Positions 56,086-64,000 of a stretch of DNA of 64,000 bases are shown in pieces. The notes beneath the pieces were generated by a model that saw only the letters and a list, made by a program, of their open reading frames with translations, searched no databases and had not been told where the DNA came from. Both the position numbers and the translations under genes were made by a program. Source of the stretch: Capnocytophaga catalasegens (lineage in GTDB: Bacteria > Bacteroidota > Bacteroidia > Flavobacteriales > Flavobacteriaceae). Where the stretch lies: the NCBI RefSeq assembly GCF_026005215.1, contig NZ_BPMA01000007.1, positions 1 through 64,000 on the forward strand, in the 5' to 3' direction. The number at the start of each line of letters is the position of its first letter. Position 1 is the first letter of the stretch.

Positions 56086-57972
56086 ATGAAAAAATATACA
56101 TTTATCATTGTTTCACTATTTTTATTATTGGTTACATCTTGCGATTTTTTAGATGTAGTACCCGATGAAATAAGTACCGAAGAAGATGCTTTTGCCAATC
56201 CGAAAGCAGCAGAGAGATACCTGTACTCCTGTTATGGATTTTTACCTAATCCACGAGAAGGAGCGGCTTCTCTTGACTTCTTTACAGGTGATGAAGTTGT
56301 AACAGCTTTTGAACACGAAACTTTCGCTAATTTTCCAAAAGGAAATTTTACAGCAAATGAGCCTATAATTTCATATTGGAATACGTTTTTCATTGGTCTT
56401 CGCCAGTGTTATATTTTAAAAAGAGAAATTAGCAAAGTACCTGGTATTGATCCTGAAACTGTGAAAGACTATACAGCACAAGCAGATTTTCTCATTGCAT
56501 ATTATCATTACTTGTTGCTACGTTGTTATGGTCCTATTATTTTGATAAAGGAAGAACCATCTGTAACTACTCCTGCATCCGATTTCTTGGGCAGAACACC
56601 TTATGATGAGTGTGTTTCGTGGATTGCAGCAAAGTTTGATGAAGCAGCGGCAAATCTTCCCGCAAGAAGAGAAGAACAAAAAATAGGATTGGCAACCAAA
56701 ACGGCAGCTATTGCTATTAAATCACGTATGTATTTGTTTGCAGCCTCACCTTTATTCAATGGAAATAGTGCTTTTTATGCGAATTTTAAAAATCCTGATG
56801 GAACAGCACTAATGCCTTTAATGTATGATGCCAATAAATGGGTTGTAGCTAAAAATACAGCCAAAGAAGCTATTGATGCAGCTACAGCCGCAGGGTATCG
56901 TTTATATCAAGCAACCGATGTTCAGCAACCTACAAATCCAGAACCTACAAATACTACTTTACGTACTTTACGTTTCGGATTAGTTGATAAAACTTCACAA
57001 GAACCTATTTGGGTAGATACTCGTGAGGAAACTGCGTATAGCCTTAACAGAAAATCATTGCCCTTTGGAACATCTGGTTACAATGGAATTTGTCCTACAC
57101 TTAATATGCTTGACCGATTTTATACTGACAAAGGGCTACCGCTTAAAGAAGACCCAAGTTTTGATTTTGATGGACGTTTTGATGTAGTGCAATTCCCACA
57201 GGGAGACCCAAATGGCGAAGGAGAAACCTCTAAAATGAATTTACAACGAGAGCCTCGTTATTATGCTTGGATAAGTTTTCATGGTGGGTACTATGAAGCT
57301 ATTGGAAATGTTTCACAAAATAGCCAATGGGAACCTTATAAAACAGCATATAAAAGAGGTGTTGAAAACAAAAAATTAGTTACATTCTTCAAGAAAGATG
57401 ATAATTGTGGAGTAAAAAATCGTTCTAACAATTACTCGCCTGGTGGATTCTTAAGCAAAAAAGGTGTACATCCCAATGCAACAATGGATGATTCTAATGT
57501 ATCTTATGAAAAATATCCTTGGACTCTGTTGGGTATGAGTGAATTATACTTAAATTACGCCGAAGCTTGCGTAGAAACTAATGATTTGGGAGAAGCCGCT
57601 ATCTATATCAATAAAATACGTGAAAGAGCAGGATTGCCTACCCTACAAACTTCGTGGGCTCAGTCAAGAACAGGAATTGCTGCTATATCAAGTCAAGAAA
57701 AAATGAGAGAAATCGTTCGGCAAGAACGTATGATTGAACTTTATTTACAAGGACACAACTTTTGGGATATGCGTCGATGGTTGTTAGCTGAACAATATTT
57801 TGGACAAAAACCAAAAGGGTTAAATATCAGAGCTACTACCATGTCCGAGTTTTCAAAACAAACGGAACTTAATATCACTCGTAATTTCGTTTCGCCTACA
57901 CATTATTTGTTACCAATTCCTTATAGTGAAGTTCAAAACAATAGAAAATTAGTACAAAATCCTGGTTATTAA
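56086..57972 (+). CDS. SusD/RagB-family surface lipoprotein
   Basis: The 628-aa substrate-binding lid of the SusC partner. The signal peptide ends in a lipobox (LLLVTSC) followed by DFLDVVPDE. The SusD fold is visible from the N-terminal tetratricopeptide-like helices (about 80-200) to the C-terminal YLNYAEACVETNDLGEAAIYINKIRERAGLP and REIVRQERMIELYLQGHNFWDMRRW motifs and the final PIPYSEVQNN. It follows SusC by 12 bases. Ligand unknown. Confidence 0.96.
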   Translation: MKKYTFIIVSLFLLLVTSCDFLDVVPDEISTEEDAFANPKAAERYLYSCYGFLPNPREGAASLDFFTGDEVVTAFEHETFANFPKGNFTANEPIISYWNTFFIGLRQCYILKREISKVPGIDPETVKDYTAQADFLIAYYHYLLLRCYGPIILIKEEPSVTTPASDFLGRTPYDECVSWIAAKFDEAAANLPARREEQKIGLATKTAAIAIKSRMYLFAASPLFNGNSAFYANFKNPDGTALMPLMYDANKWVVAKNTAKEAIDAATAAGYRLYQATDVQQPTNPEPTNTTLRTLRFGLVDKTSQEPIWVDTREETAYSLNRKSLPFGTSGYNGICPTLNMLDRFYTDKGLPLKEDPSFDFDGRFDVVQFPQGDPNGEGETSKMNLQREPRYYAWISFHGGYYEAIGNVSQNSQWEPYKTAYKRGVENKKLVTFFKKDDNCGVKNRSNNYSPGGFLSKKGVHPNATMDDSNVSYEKYPWTLLGMSELYLNYAEACVETNDLGEAAIYINKIRERAGLPTLQTSWAQSRTGIAAISSQEKMREIVRQERMIELYLQGHNFWDMRRWLLAEQYFGQKPKGLNIRATTMSEFSKQTELNITRNFVSPTHYLLPIPYSEVQNNRKLVQNPGY

Positions 57973-57990
57973 CCTTAAATTTTACTTAAA

Positions 57991-58917
57991 ATGAAAAAAA
58001 TTACATATATCACAATATCATTATTAACTTTTTCAACAATCTTTCAAGGTTGTAAAAAAGATGATAATGAAATAGCCCCGTCAGATATAAAAAATATTAC
58101 TTCAACAGAAGGTGAGGGACAAATTATCCTTTCGTGGGAAAAAGAAGAACCTGTAAATTTTGATTATGTAAAAGTAACATATTATGACAAACTTACAAAG
58201 AAAACAATGGTTCGTCTGGCCAGTTCGCACACAACAGAATTGCTAATACCCAATACCCGAAAAAAATATGGAGCATATGAATTCACATTGCAACCTTTCA
58301 GTATTACAAACACAGCAGGGAATATACATACTTTTAAGGCAACCTCGGGAGCAGCAGCTATCATAACCGATTTTACTCCTGAAAATGATTCAACTCCAAT
58401 AACTCTTACAGCAGATATGATTACTGCTAATAGCGATATGGGAACAGCTGATGGAGCAGGAATTCCTGGATTAGTTGATAATGATCCCAAGACATTCTTT
58501 CACTCTCGATGGAATGCTCCTGTTGCGCCAGACCCACATCATCTGCAAATAAAACTAAAAGAAGCTATTCAAGGAGTTCGAATTAAATTTACAACTCGGC
58601 ATAGTGGTGATGGCGGTGGAGATGTAAAAAAAATGAAAATTGAAGGAAGCAATGATGGTACAAATTGGACAGAAGTGATTGTTCAAACGTATTCGTTGCC
58701 TAATAAAGTAGCTAATACTTCAGCTGAGATTGAAGGAGCACCTATTTTGATGGACAAAGAATATACTTATCTTCGATTAACACCTGTTGCACGCAGAAAT
58801 GCAGATCCTATTCCTGTGGGAACAGCTGGTAATTCGTGGTTTAATATGAGTGGATTATATCTATTCAAAGAACCTATAAATATTACAAATCCAGAAGCTC
58901 CTTCTGCAGAGGATTAA
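57991..58917 (+). CDS. surface lipoprotein with DUF4959 and discoidin-like domains
   Basis: A 308-aa lipoprotein. Signal peptide MKKITYITISLLTFSTIFQGC, then KKDDNE, a very good match to the Lys-Asp-rich surface signal. The N-terminal domain (about 28-130) resembles DUF4959/fibronectin-like folds (SDIKNITSTEGEGQIILSWE). The C-terminal half (about 145-300) resembles an F5/8 type C carbohydrate-binding domain (GLVDNDPKTFFHSRW, IKFTTRHSG, MKIEGSNDGTNWTEV). It probably captures glycan for the SusCD pair. Gap to susD 18 bases. Confidence 0.82.
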   Translation: MKKITYITISLLTFSTIFQGCKKDDNEIAPSDIKNITSTEGEGQIILSWEKEEPVNFDYVKVTYYDKLTKKTMVRLASSHTTELLIPNTRKKYGAYEFTLQPFSITNTAGNIHTFKATSGAAAIITDFTPENDSTPITLTADMITANSDMGTADGAGIPGLVDNDPKTFFHSRWNAPVAPDPHHLQIKLKEAIQGVRIKFTTRHSGDGGGDVKKMKIEGSNDGTNWTEVIVQTYSLPNKVANTSAEIEGAPILMDKEYTYLRLTPVARRNADPIPVGTAGNSWFNMSGLYLFKEPINITNPEAPSAED

Positions 58918-58979
58918 AGCCTAATTTAAATACATAGAGATATATCTATGTATTTATTACAATTTAATAAATCATACAT

Positions 58980-61730
58980 ATGAAAAAATTATTTAATATA
59001 GCAGTTACAATTGTTATTGCGTTATTTTTTGCCTGTGATAAAGATAAACCACAAGAAGAACCTTTTTTGATAACAAAACCTGAGGCGTTAAACTTTCCTC
59101 CTGAGCTTTCTTCACAGAAAATGAATGTTGAAACTAATCAAACGTGGAGTTTTTCTATTTCTAATGACGCAAAACAATGGATTTCGGTTGAGCAAATCAA
59201 AAATGAACTTTTGGTAAAAGTAACCTCAAACTCTGAGACTTCATCGCGTAAGGGAGGTATTCTTATAAAAGCAGGTATTCTTAACAAAAATATTCCCGTA
59301 GAACAATTAGGAACAGGAGCTAATATCATAGCAAATCCTGATATTTTTACTATTCGAAAAGATGGTGAAGATATTATGATAAATGTGATGTCAAGTACTG
59401 ATTATGAGATTATTATTCCTGAAAACGTGAATTGGATAACTAAAAAATCAGAAACTATCAAACAAGATAAAAGTAAAGATATTATTTTCACAATTGCTCG
59501 TAATATTACAAATCAGGAGCGAACAGCACAAATTGTTTTTAAGGGAGGTTTGATTGAGAAAAAAGTTATTATTTCACAGAAAAAAGAAGTAGGTTATGAC
59601 GGAACGTCGTCAGGAGATATTAAAGACGATATAAAAGTACCCGTAGCAGGTGGAACAGACACTTCTCACGAAGGGACAGATGATATTTCAAAATCCTTTG
59701 ATGGAGATTTTACAACTATATATCATTCTAAGTGGGATAACCGTAACTCAAATTATTTCCCTATTACATTAGAGTATTTTTTTGATAATCAGCCACAAAT
59801 AGATTATTTAATCTATCATCCACGTCAGCAAGGATATAATGGTTTTTTTAAAGAAATTGAAATATGGTACAAAACAAAAGAAAATCCAACATACATAAAA
59901 GAAGGAGATTTTGATTTTAAAGGGGCATCAACAGCTTCTCGTGTAGTTTTTAAAAACCCTATTATCAATCCAACAGGAGTTAAAATTGTAGTAAAATCAG
60001 GATATGGAGATGGAAAAGGTTTTGCTTCGTGTGCTGAAATGGAGTTTTTTCAAAAAAATCTTGATAATTATGACCCATCGGCTATTTTTACAGATATAAC
60101 TTGCTCACAACTTAAAGCAGGCATTACCGAAGAACAAATCAATCAAATACCGAATGTATTGTACAAGAGTATCGCTTATTATTTATTCAAAAATCAATAT
60201 CCAAAAGAATTCCGAATAGCAGAATTTAAAGCGTACCCACACCCCGATGATTTTGCAAAAATCAATAAAATTTCAACATATTCGTTAGTAGATAATCCTA
60301 CTGGAATTAGTGTCTCTGAAGGAGAAGAATTCATTGTTTTTGTAGGAGAAACAAATCAAACATTAGGACTTAAAATTCAAAATTTAGATAAACCCGGAGG
60401 TGATGGTTATGGGGAAGCGTCTTATTATACTTTAACAAAGGGTGTTAATAAAATTAAAGCTCGTAATAAAGGATTAGCATACGTTTTGTATCATACAAAT
60501 AATTATCTTTCTGCTCCAAAAGTAAAAATTCACTTCGCCACAGGAAAAGTAAATGGATATTTTGATAGTCAAAAACACGATGCTTCGGAATGGACAACTC
60601 GCCTGAATGCTGCTGTTGATAAATATTTCGATGTAGTAGGAACGAAGGCTCATCTTACTTTTGAAACCGAAAACTTCAAAACTCATACAAGAAATAATGG
60701 TAAAGAACTCATTGATTTATATGATGATTTGGTTAAAAAAGAACAAGAATTTATGGGTTTTATGAAATACAATCGAATCACTACAAACAGAGCTTATTTC
60801 CACGTTGTGTATCACTCACATATGTACTCTACAAATAATCGAACAGCATATAATGTTACAACCGTTTCTGAAATCTTAAATCCAGAAAGATTGAAAAAAT
60901 CTCCTTGGGGACCTGCACACGAATTAGGACACACACACCAAACTCGTCCAACGATGAAATGGCACGGAACTACCGAAGTTACAACTAATATCCATTCGTT
61001 ATGGGTACAAACACAATGGGGAAATAAGTCACGATTAGAAACCGAAAATAGATATGCCTCTGCTTTTAATTTTTATATAGTAAATCAAAATGCTTTCCTT
61101 GGATTAGACCAAAATGCAGAAGATACGTATGATAATGCATTTGGTAGATTAGTCCCTTTCTGGCAATTACAGCTTTATATGGCAAATGTGAAAGGGCACC
61201 CCGATTTTTATGCTGATTTGTATGAAAAAGTACGCACAACAGATGATAAAAAAACGCCAGGTGAACAACAATTAGATTTTGTACGAAAAGTTTGTGAAGT
61301 AGCTCAACTTGATCTTACCGATTTCTTTGAAAAAATGGGCTTTTTACGTCCGATAAATCGACAAATTACGGATTATTCAAAAGCGCAAGTAACAATCACG
61401 CAAGGACAAATAGATGCTCTGAAAAATGAAATAAAAACAAGAGGTTATTCTACACCAGCTGAAAGTGTAGAATATATCACAGATAGTAGTTGGCAAGTAT
61501 ATAAAAATCAACAAACTATTATTTCGGGTGGAAAAGCAACTATCAGTGGAACAACGATTACTATTCCGACAAACTGGCAAAATGCAGTAGCTTTTGAAGT
61601 GTATGAAAATGACAAACTTATTTTTGTTTCTGATAAGCATACTTTACAATTGAATAAAAATGTAGATTCTTCTACAATGAAAATATATGCTATCGCCTAC
61701 AACGGAACAAAAGTGCAAGTTCAATTGTAA
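58980..61730 (+). CDS. M60-like metallopeptidase lipoprotein
   Basis: A 916-aa lipoprotein (FFACDKDKPQEE lipobox region) with two BACON-like Ig domains (about 28-110 and 115-205), an F5/8 type C domain (about 210-360; ISKSFDGDFTTIYHSKWD) and a C-terminal M60-like peptidase (about 430-810). The zinc site is AHELGHTHQ near residue 645 with a downstream Glu in HGTTEVTTN, a gluzincin pattern. M60-like enzymes cleave mucin-type glycoproteins at O-glycosylated sites. It is the last gene of the SusCD locus, 62 bases after the discoidin protein, and would act at the cell surface. Confidence 0.9.
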   Translation: MKKLFNIAVTIVIALFFACDKDKPQEEPFLITKPEALNFPPELSSQKMNVETNQTWSFSISNDAKQWISVEQIKNELLVKVTSNSETSSRKGGILIKAGILNKNIPVEQLGTGANIIANPDIFTIRKDGEDIMINVMSSTDYEIIIPENVNWITKKSETIKQDKSKDIIFTIARNITNQERTAQIVFKGGLIEKKVIISQKKEVGYDGTSSGDIKDDIKVPVAGGTDTSHEGTDDISKSFDGDFTTIYHSKWDNRNSNYFPITLEYFFDNQPQIDYLIYHPRQQGYNGFFKEIEIWYKTKENPTYIKEGDFDFKGASTASRVVFKNPIINPTGVKIVVKSGYGDGKGFASCAEMEFFQKNLDNYDPSAIFTDITCSQLKAGITEEQINQIPNVLYKSIAYYLFKNQYPKEFRIAEFKAYPHPDDFAKINKISTYSLVDNPTGISVSEGEEFIVFVGETNQTLGLKIQNLDKPGGDGYGEASYYTLTKGVNKIKARNKGLAYVLYHTNNYLSAPKVKIHFATGKVNGYFDSQKHDASEWTTRLNAAVDKYFDVVGTKAHLTFETENFKTHTRNNGKELIDLYDDLVKKEQEFMGFMKYNRITTNRAYFHVVYHSHMYSTNNRTAYNVTTVSEILNPERLKKSPWGPAHELGHTHQTRPTMKWHGTTEVTTNIHSLWVQTQWGNKSRLETENRYASAFNFYIVNQNAFLGLDQNAEDTYDNAFGRLVPFWQLQLYMANVKGHPDFYADLYEKVRTTDDKKTPGEQQLDFVRKVCEVAQLDLTDFFEKMGFLRPINRQITDYSKAQVTITQGQIDALKNEIKTRGYSTPAESVEYITDSSWQVYKNQQTIISGGKATISGTTITIPTNWQNAVAFEVYENDKLIFVSDKHTLQLNKNVDSSTMKIYAIAYNGTKVQVQL

Positions 61731-61770
61731 AAAAATAAATACTTTAAGTTATATTTTACTGCAAATTATC

Positions 61771-61828
61771 AAAGAAATCCAACAAAAATAAAAAAGATAT
61801 TTTCTTATAATTTTTGTTGGATTTCTTT
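61771..61828 (+). terminator. very long terminator after the M60 gene
   Basis: AAAGAAATCCAACAAAAAT (61771-61789) pairs perfectly over 19 bases with its complement at 61810-61828 around a 20-base loop, followed by T residues. The 3' arm also contains the -33 box of the sufS promoter. Confidence 0.88.
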
Positions 61829-61843
61829 TTTGCTGTATCTTTG
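61814..61843 (+). promoter_or_regulatory. sufS promoter
   Basis: TTG (61814-61816), 19 bases, TATCTTTG (61836-61843): full consensus. The -33 half lies in the 3' arm of the upstream terminator. The ATG is 20 bases after the -7 box. Confidence 0.7.
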
Positions 61844-61863
61844 TTTTTCAAAAAAAATGTTTA

Positions 61864-63084
61864 ATGAAAAATATACAAGATATTCGGCAAGATTTTCCTA
61901 TACTCTCTCGTATTATCAATGGAAAACCACTGGTTTATTTAGATAATGCGGCCACTTCTCAAAAACCTCAAATAGTGATAGATAGTATTGTCAATTACTA
62001 TACGTTGTACAATGCTAATATCCACAGGGGAGTGCATACACTTAGCCAAGAAGCCACCGATGCGTTCGAAAAAGCACGTCAAAAAGTACAAAAATTTATC
62101 AATGCACCTTCGTCAAAGCAAATTATTTTCACAAGTGGTACTACTGAAGGAATCAATCTAATTGCCACCGGATTTTCTTCCTTCTTACAAAAAAATGATG
62201 AAATATGGGTACTTACGACAGAGCATCATAGTAATATTGTCCCTTGGCAATTGATTTGTCAAAAAACAGGAGCCGTACTTCGTCCTATACCAGTTGATGA
62301 TAAAGGAATGATAGTATGGGATACTTTTGAAAAACAACTTTCAGAAAAGACAAAAATTATTAGTTGTCAGCACATTTCCAATGCGTTGGGCAATATACAT
62401 CAAATAGAAAAAATTATAAAAAAAGCACACAAAAACGGTGCAGTATCGGTAATTGATGGAGCGCAATCATCAGCTCATTTTTCAATTGATGTACAAGCCT
62501 TAGACGTTGATTTTTTTGTAACATCAGGACATAAAATGTATGCTCCAACAGGGATAGGTTTTATTTATGCTAAAAAAGAATGGTTAGACAAATTTCCTCC
62601 GTACAAAGGCGGTGGAGAAATGATAAAAAGTGTTTGTTTTGAGCAAAGTACATATGCTGAATTGCCTTACAAGTTTGAAGCTGGGACACCTAACATATGC
62701 GGAGGAATTGCTCTGGGATATGCTATAGATTATTTGAACGAATTAGGAATGGCAGAGATTGCTCAATACGAACACGAATTGCTCGTATATGCTACTGAGA
62801 AATTACTTTCTGTAGGCGATATTACCATATACGGAACAGATGATTTAGCTCAAAAAGCAAGTGTTATTTCGTTTAATATCAATAATATACACCCATATGA
62901 TGTAGGTGCTATTTTGGATAAAATGGGTATTGCTGTTCGTACAGGGCATCATTGTGCGCAACCCGTTATGGATTTCTACCATATACCAGGAACAGTTCGG
63001 GCAAGTTTTGCTTTGTACAATACGTTTGAAGAAATAGATATCTTCATAGAAGGAATCAAAAAAGCAAAACAGATGTTGGGATAA
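61864..63084 (+). CDS. sufS: cysteine desulfurase SufS
   Basis: A PLP enzyme that takes sulfur from cysteine for iron-sulfur cluster assembly. The 406-aa protein has the PLP Lys in TSGHKMYAPTGIG (about residue 223), the substrate-binding YLDNAATSQKPQ at the start and the active Cys in RTGHHCAQPVM (about 360), typical of group II (SufS/CsdA) desulfurases. No sufBCD or sufE lies next to it in the window; it may be the last member of a split suf cluster or stand alone. Confidence 0.93.
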   Translation: MKNIQDIRQDFPILSRIINGKPLVYLDNAATSQKPQIVIDSIVNYYTLYNANIHRGVHTLSQEATDAFEKARQKVQKFINAPSSKQIIFTSGTTEGINLIATGFSSFLQKNDEIWVLTTEHHSNIVPWQLICQKTGAVLRPIPVDDKGMIVWDTFEKQLSEKTKIISCQHISNALGNIHQIEKIIKKAHKNGAVSVIDGAQSSAHFSIDVQALDVDFFVTSGHKMYAPTGIGFIYAKKEWLDKFPPYKGGGEMIKSVCFEQSTYAELPYKFEAGTPNICGGIALGYAIDYLNELGMAEIAQYEHELLVYATEKLLSVGDITIYGTDDLAQKASVISFNINNIHPYDVGAILDKMGIAVRTGHHCAQPVMDFYHIPGTVRASFALYNTFEEIDIFIEGIKKAKQMLG

Positions 63085-63118
63085 CTAAGCGCTAACAATT
63101 CCTTTTCAAATATTTAAC

Positions 63119-63148
63119 TTGACAATTAAACATTATATTGTATTTTTG
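63119..63148 (+). promoter_or_regulatory. promoter of the penicillin-binding protein gene
   Basis: TTG (63119-63121), 19 bases, TATTTTTG (63141-63148): full consensus, with the ATG 35 bases further on. Confidence 0.65.
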
Positions 63149-63183
63149 CACCCGAACAACAAATCATTTTAAACCCAAATACA

Positions 63184-64000
63184 ATGACAAAGAAATCATT
63201 AAAGAAAATAACATTTTCTCGTAATAAAAAATTAAAAATATTTTGGGGAATTATCTTAGCAGGTATAGTTGGTGTGTTCTTTATATTTTTCTTAGCCTCA
63301 GTAGGAGCTTTTGGTACAATGCCCGATTTTAAACAATTAGAAAATCCTGAAACAAATCTTGCTACCGAGATTTTGGCTTCTGATGGGAAAACTCTTGGGA
63401 AATTCTATCTCAATGATAATCGGACTGCTGTAACTTATAATGAACTTCCTGAGAGTTTGGTCAATGCCTTGGTTGCTACCGAAGATGAGCGTTTTTATGA
63501 ACATTCTGGAATTGATGCACGAGGAACAATGCGTGCGTTGGCTTATTTGGGTAGCAAAGGAGGTGCTTCAACAATCACACAGCAGCTTGCCAAACAGCTT
63601 TTTCACGGAGAAAGAGCGCGAGGTTTTAAGCGATATTTTCAGAAAATAAAAGAATGGGTTATTGCTGTTGATTTGGAACGACAATATACCAAAAAAGAAA
63701 TCATTACGATGTATTTCAACGAATATGATTTTAATAATCAAGCCGATGGAATACGTTCAGCTTCACGTATTTACTTCGGTAAAGAACCCAAGGATTTGAA
63801 AATAGAAGAATCGGCAACACTTGTAGGAATGTTTAAAAATTCATCTCTTTACAATCCACGTCGTAATCCCGAAGGTGTGCGAAACAGACGTAATGTTGTA
63901 TTGGGGCAAATGGAAAAAAACAGATACATTACAACCAAGCAGAAAGATTCGTTACAACAACTTCCTCTTGAAATTGATTTTAATCCAGAAACACATAATG
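63184..64000 (+). CDS. class A penicillin-binding protein, N-terminal part
   Basis: The gene runs off the window end, so only 272 residues are visible. After a basic N-terminus and one transmembrane helix (IFWGIILAGIVGVFFIFFLA, about 22-42) comes the glycosyltransferase family 51 domain: the catalytic Glu in ALVATEDERFYEHSGID (about residue 100), GGASTITQQLAKQLF, ERQYTKKEIITMYFNEY and the GKEPKDLKIEESATLVGM segment. This resembles PBP1A-type enzymes that polymerise and crosslink peptidoglycan; the transpeptidase domain would lie beyond 64000. Confidence 0.93.
   Translation, partial: MTKKSLKKITFSRNKKLKIFWGIILAGIVGVFFIFFLASVGAFGTMPDFKQLENPETNLATEILASDGKTLGKFYLNDNRTAVTYNELPESLVNALVATEDERFYEHSGIDARGTMRALAYLGSKGGASTITQQLAKQLFHGERARGFKRYFQKIKEWVIAVDLERQYTKKEIITMYFNEYDFNNQADGIRSASRIYFGKEPKDLKIEESATLVGMFKNSSLYNPRRNPEGVRNRRNVVLGQMEKNRYITTKQKDSLQQLPLEIDFNPETHN

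Overview
The window is an AT-rich chromosomal segment of a member of the Flavobacteriia, most likely Capnocytophaga or a close relative. Evidence: Bacteroidetes-type promoters (TTG, about 19-20 bases, TAnnTTTG) precede many genes, there are few Shine-Dalgarno sequences, the gliding gene gldA and a TamL-type OMP85 lipoprotein are present, and there is a SusC/SusD locus. Several lipoproteins carry a Lys/Asp/Glu-rich stretch right after the lipobox cysteine, like the surface-export signal described in Capnocytophaga. The genus is inferred, not proven.

Layout. 1-2050: a decaying small secreted/lipoprotein operon and a 21-bp degenerate repeat array. 2051-6805: a DASS anion transporter, pta and a membrane-bound AraC-type regulator. 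6806-7498: a gene-free, probably decayed stretch. 7499-12788 (minus): recA, a membrane gene with eno, and carA with two small genes. 13214-15749: a BspA-type leucine-rich-repeat lipoprotein and an OmpA-family protein. 15910-18872: the aromatic amino acid operon pheA-tyrA-DAHP synthase/chorismate mutase, preceded by a Phe/Tyr leader peptide and attenuator. 18810-20243: a truncated gene, an 84-bp tandem repeat and two long hairpins. 20244-21839: a MORN-repeat protein. 22148-30507 (minus): tamL, DUF4286, rsmA, HMG-CoA reductase and mfd as one operon. 30557-38591: RNA methyltransferase, aspA, DUF4837 lipoprotein, YheT-like hydrolase, tsaE, nadE and groSL. 38701-39003: RNase P RNA (minus). 39121-40287: a twice-frameshifted dicarboxylate symporter. 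40330-46390 (minus): ZIP transporter, gldA, gapN, a small membrane gene and feoAB. 46487-49425: a HYC_CC_PP-type metal-related protein and a TonB receptor. 49508-49722: a cytochrome c peroxidase remnant. 49752-52504: rsmI, an unknown gene, tdk, a dispanin and DUF2752. 52891-61730: a SusC/SusD locus ending in an M60-like metallopeptidase. 61864-64000: sufS and the start of a class A penicillin-binding protein.

The strongest regulatory find is the attenuator at 15943-16064. A 16-residue leader peptide, half of it Tyr and Phe, is followed by three mutually exclusive stem-loops just ahead of pheA. It would let one operon making both Phe and Tyr sense both amino acids. The strongest accessory system is the four-gene SusC/SusD/discoidin/M60 locus, which looks built to bind and cleave host glycoproteins at the cell surface. 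Several broken genes at the edges of conserved blocks (323-1179, 18810-19055, 39121-40287, 49508-49722) point to ongoing gene loss. No tRNA, rRNA, CRISPR array or insertion sequence was recognised.
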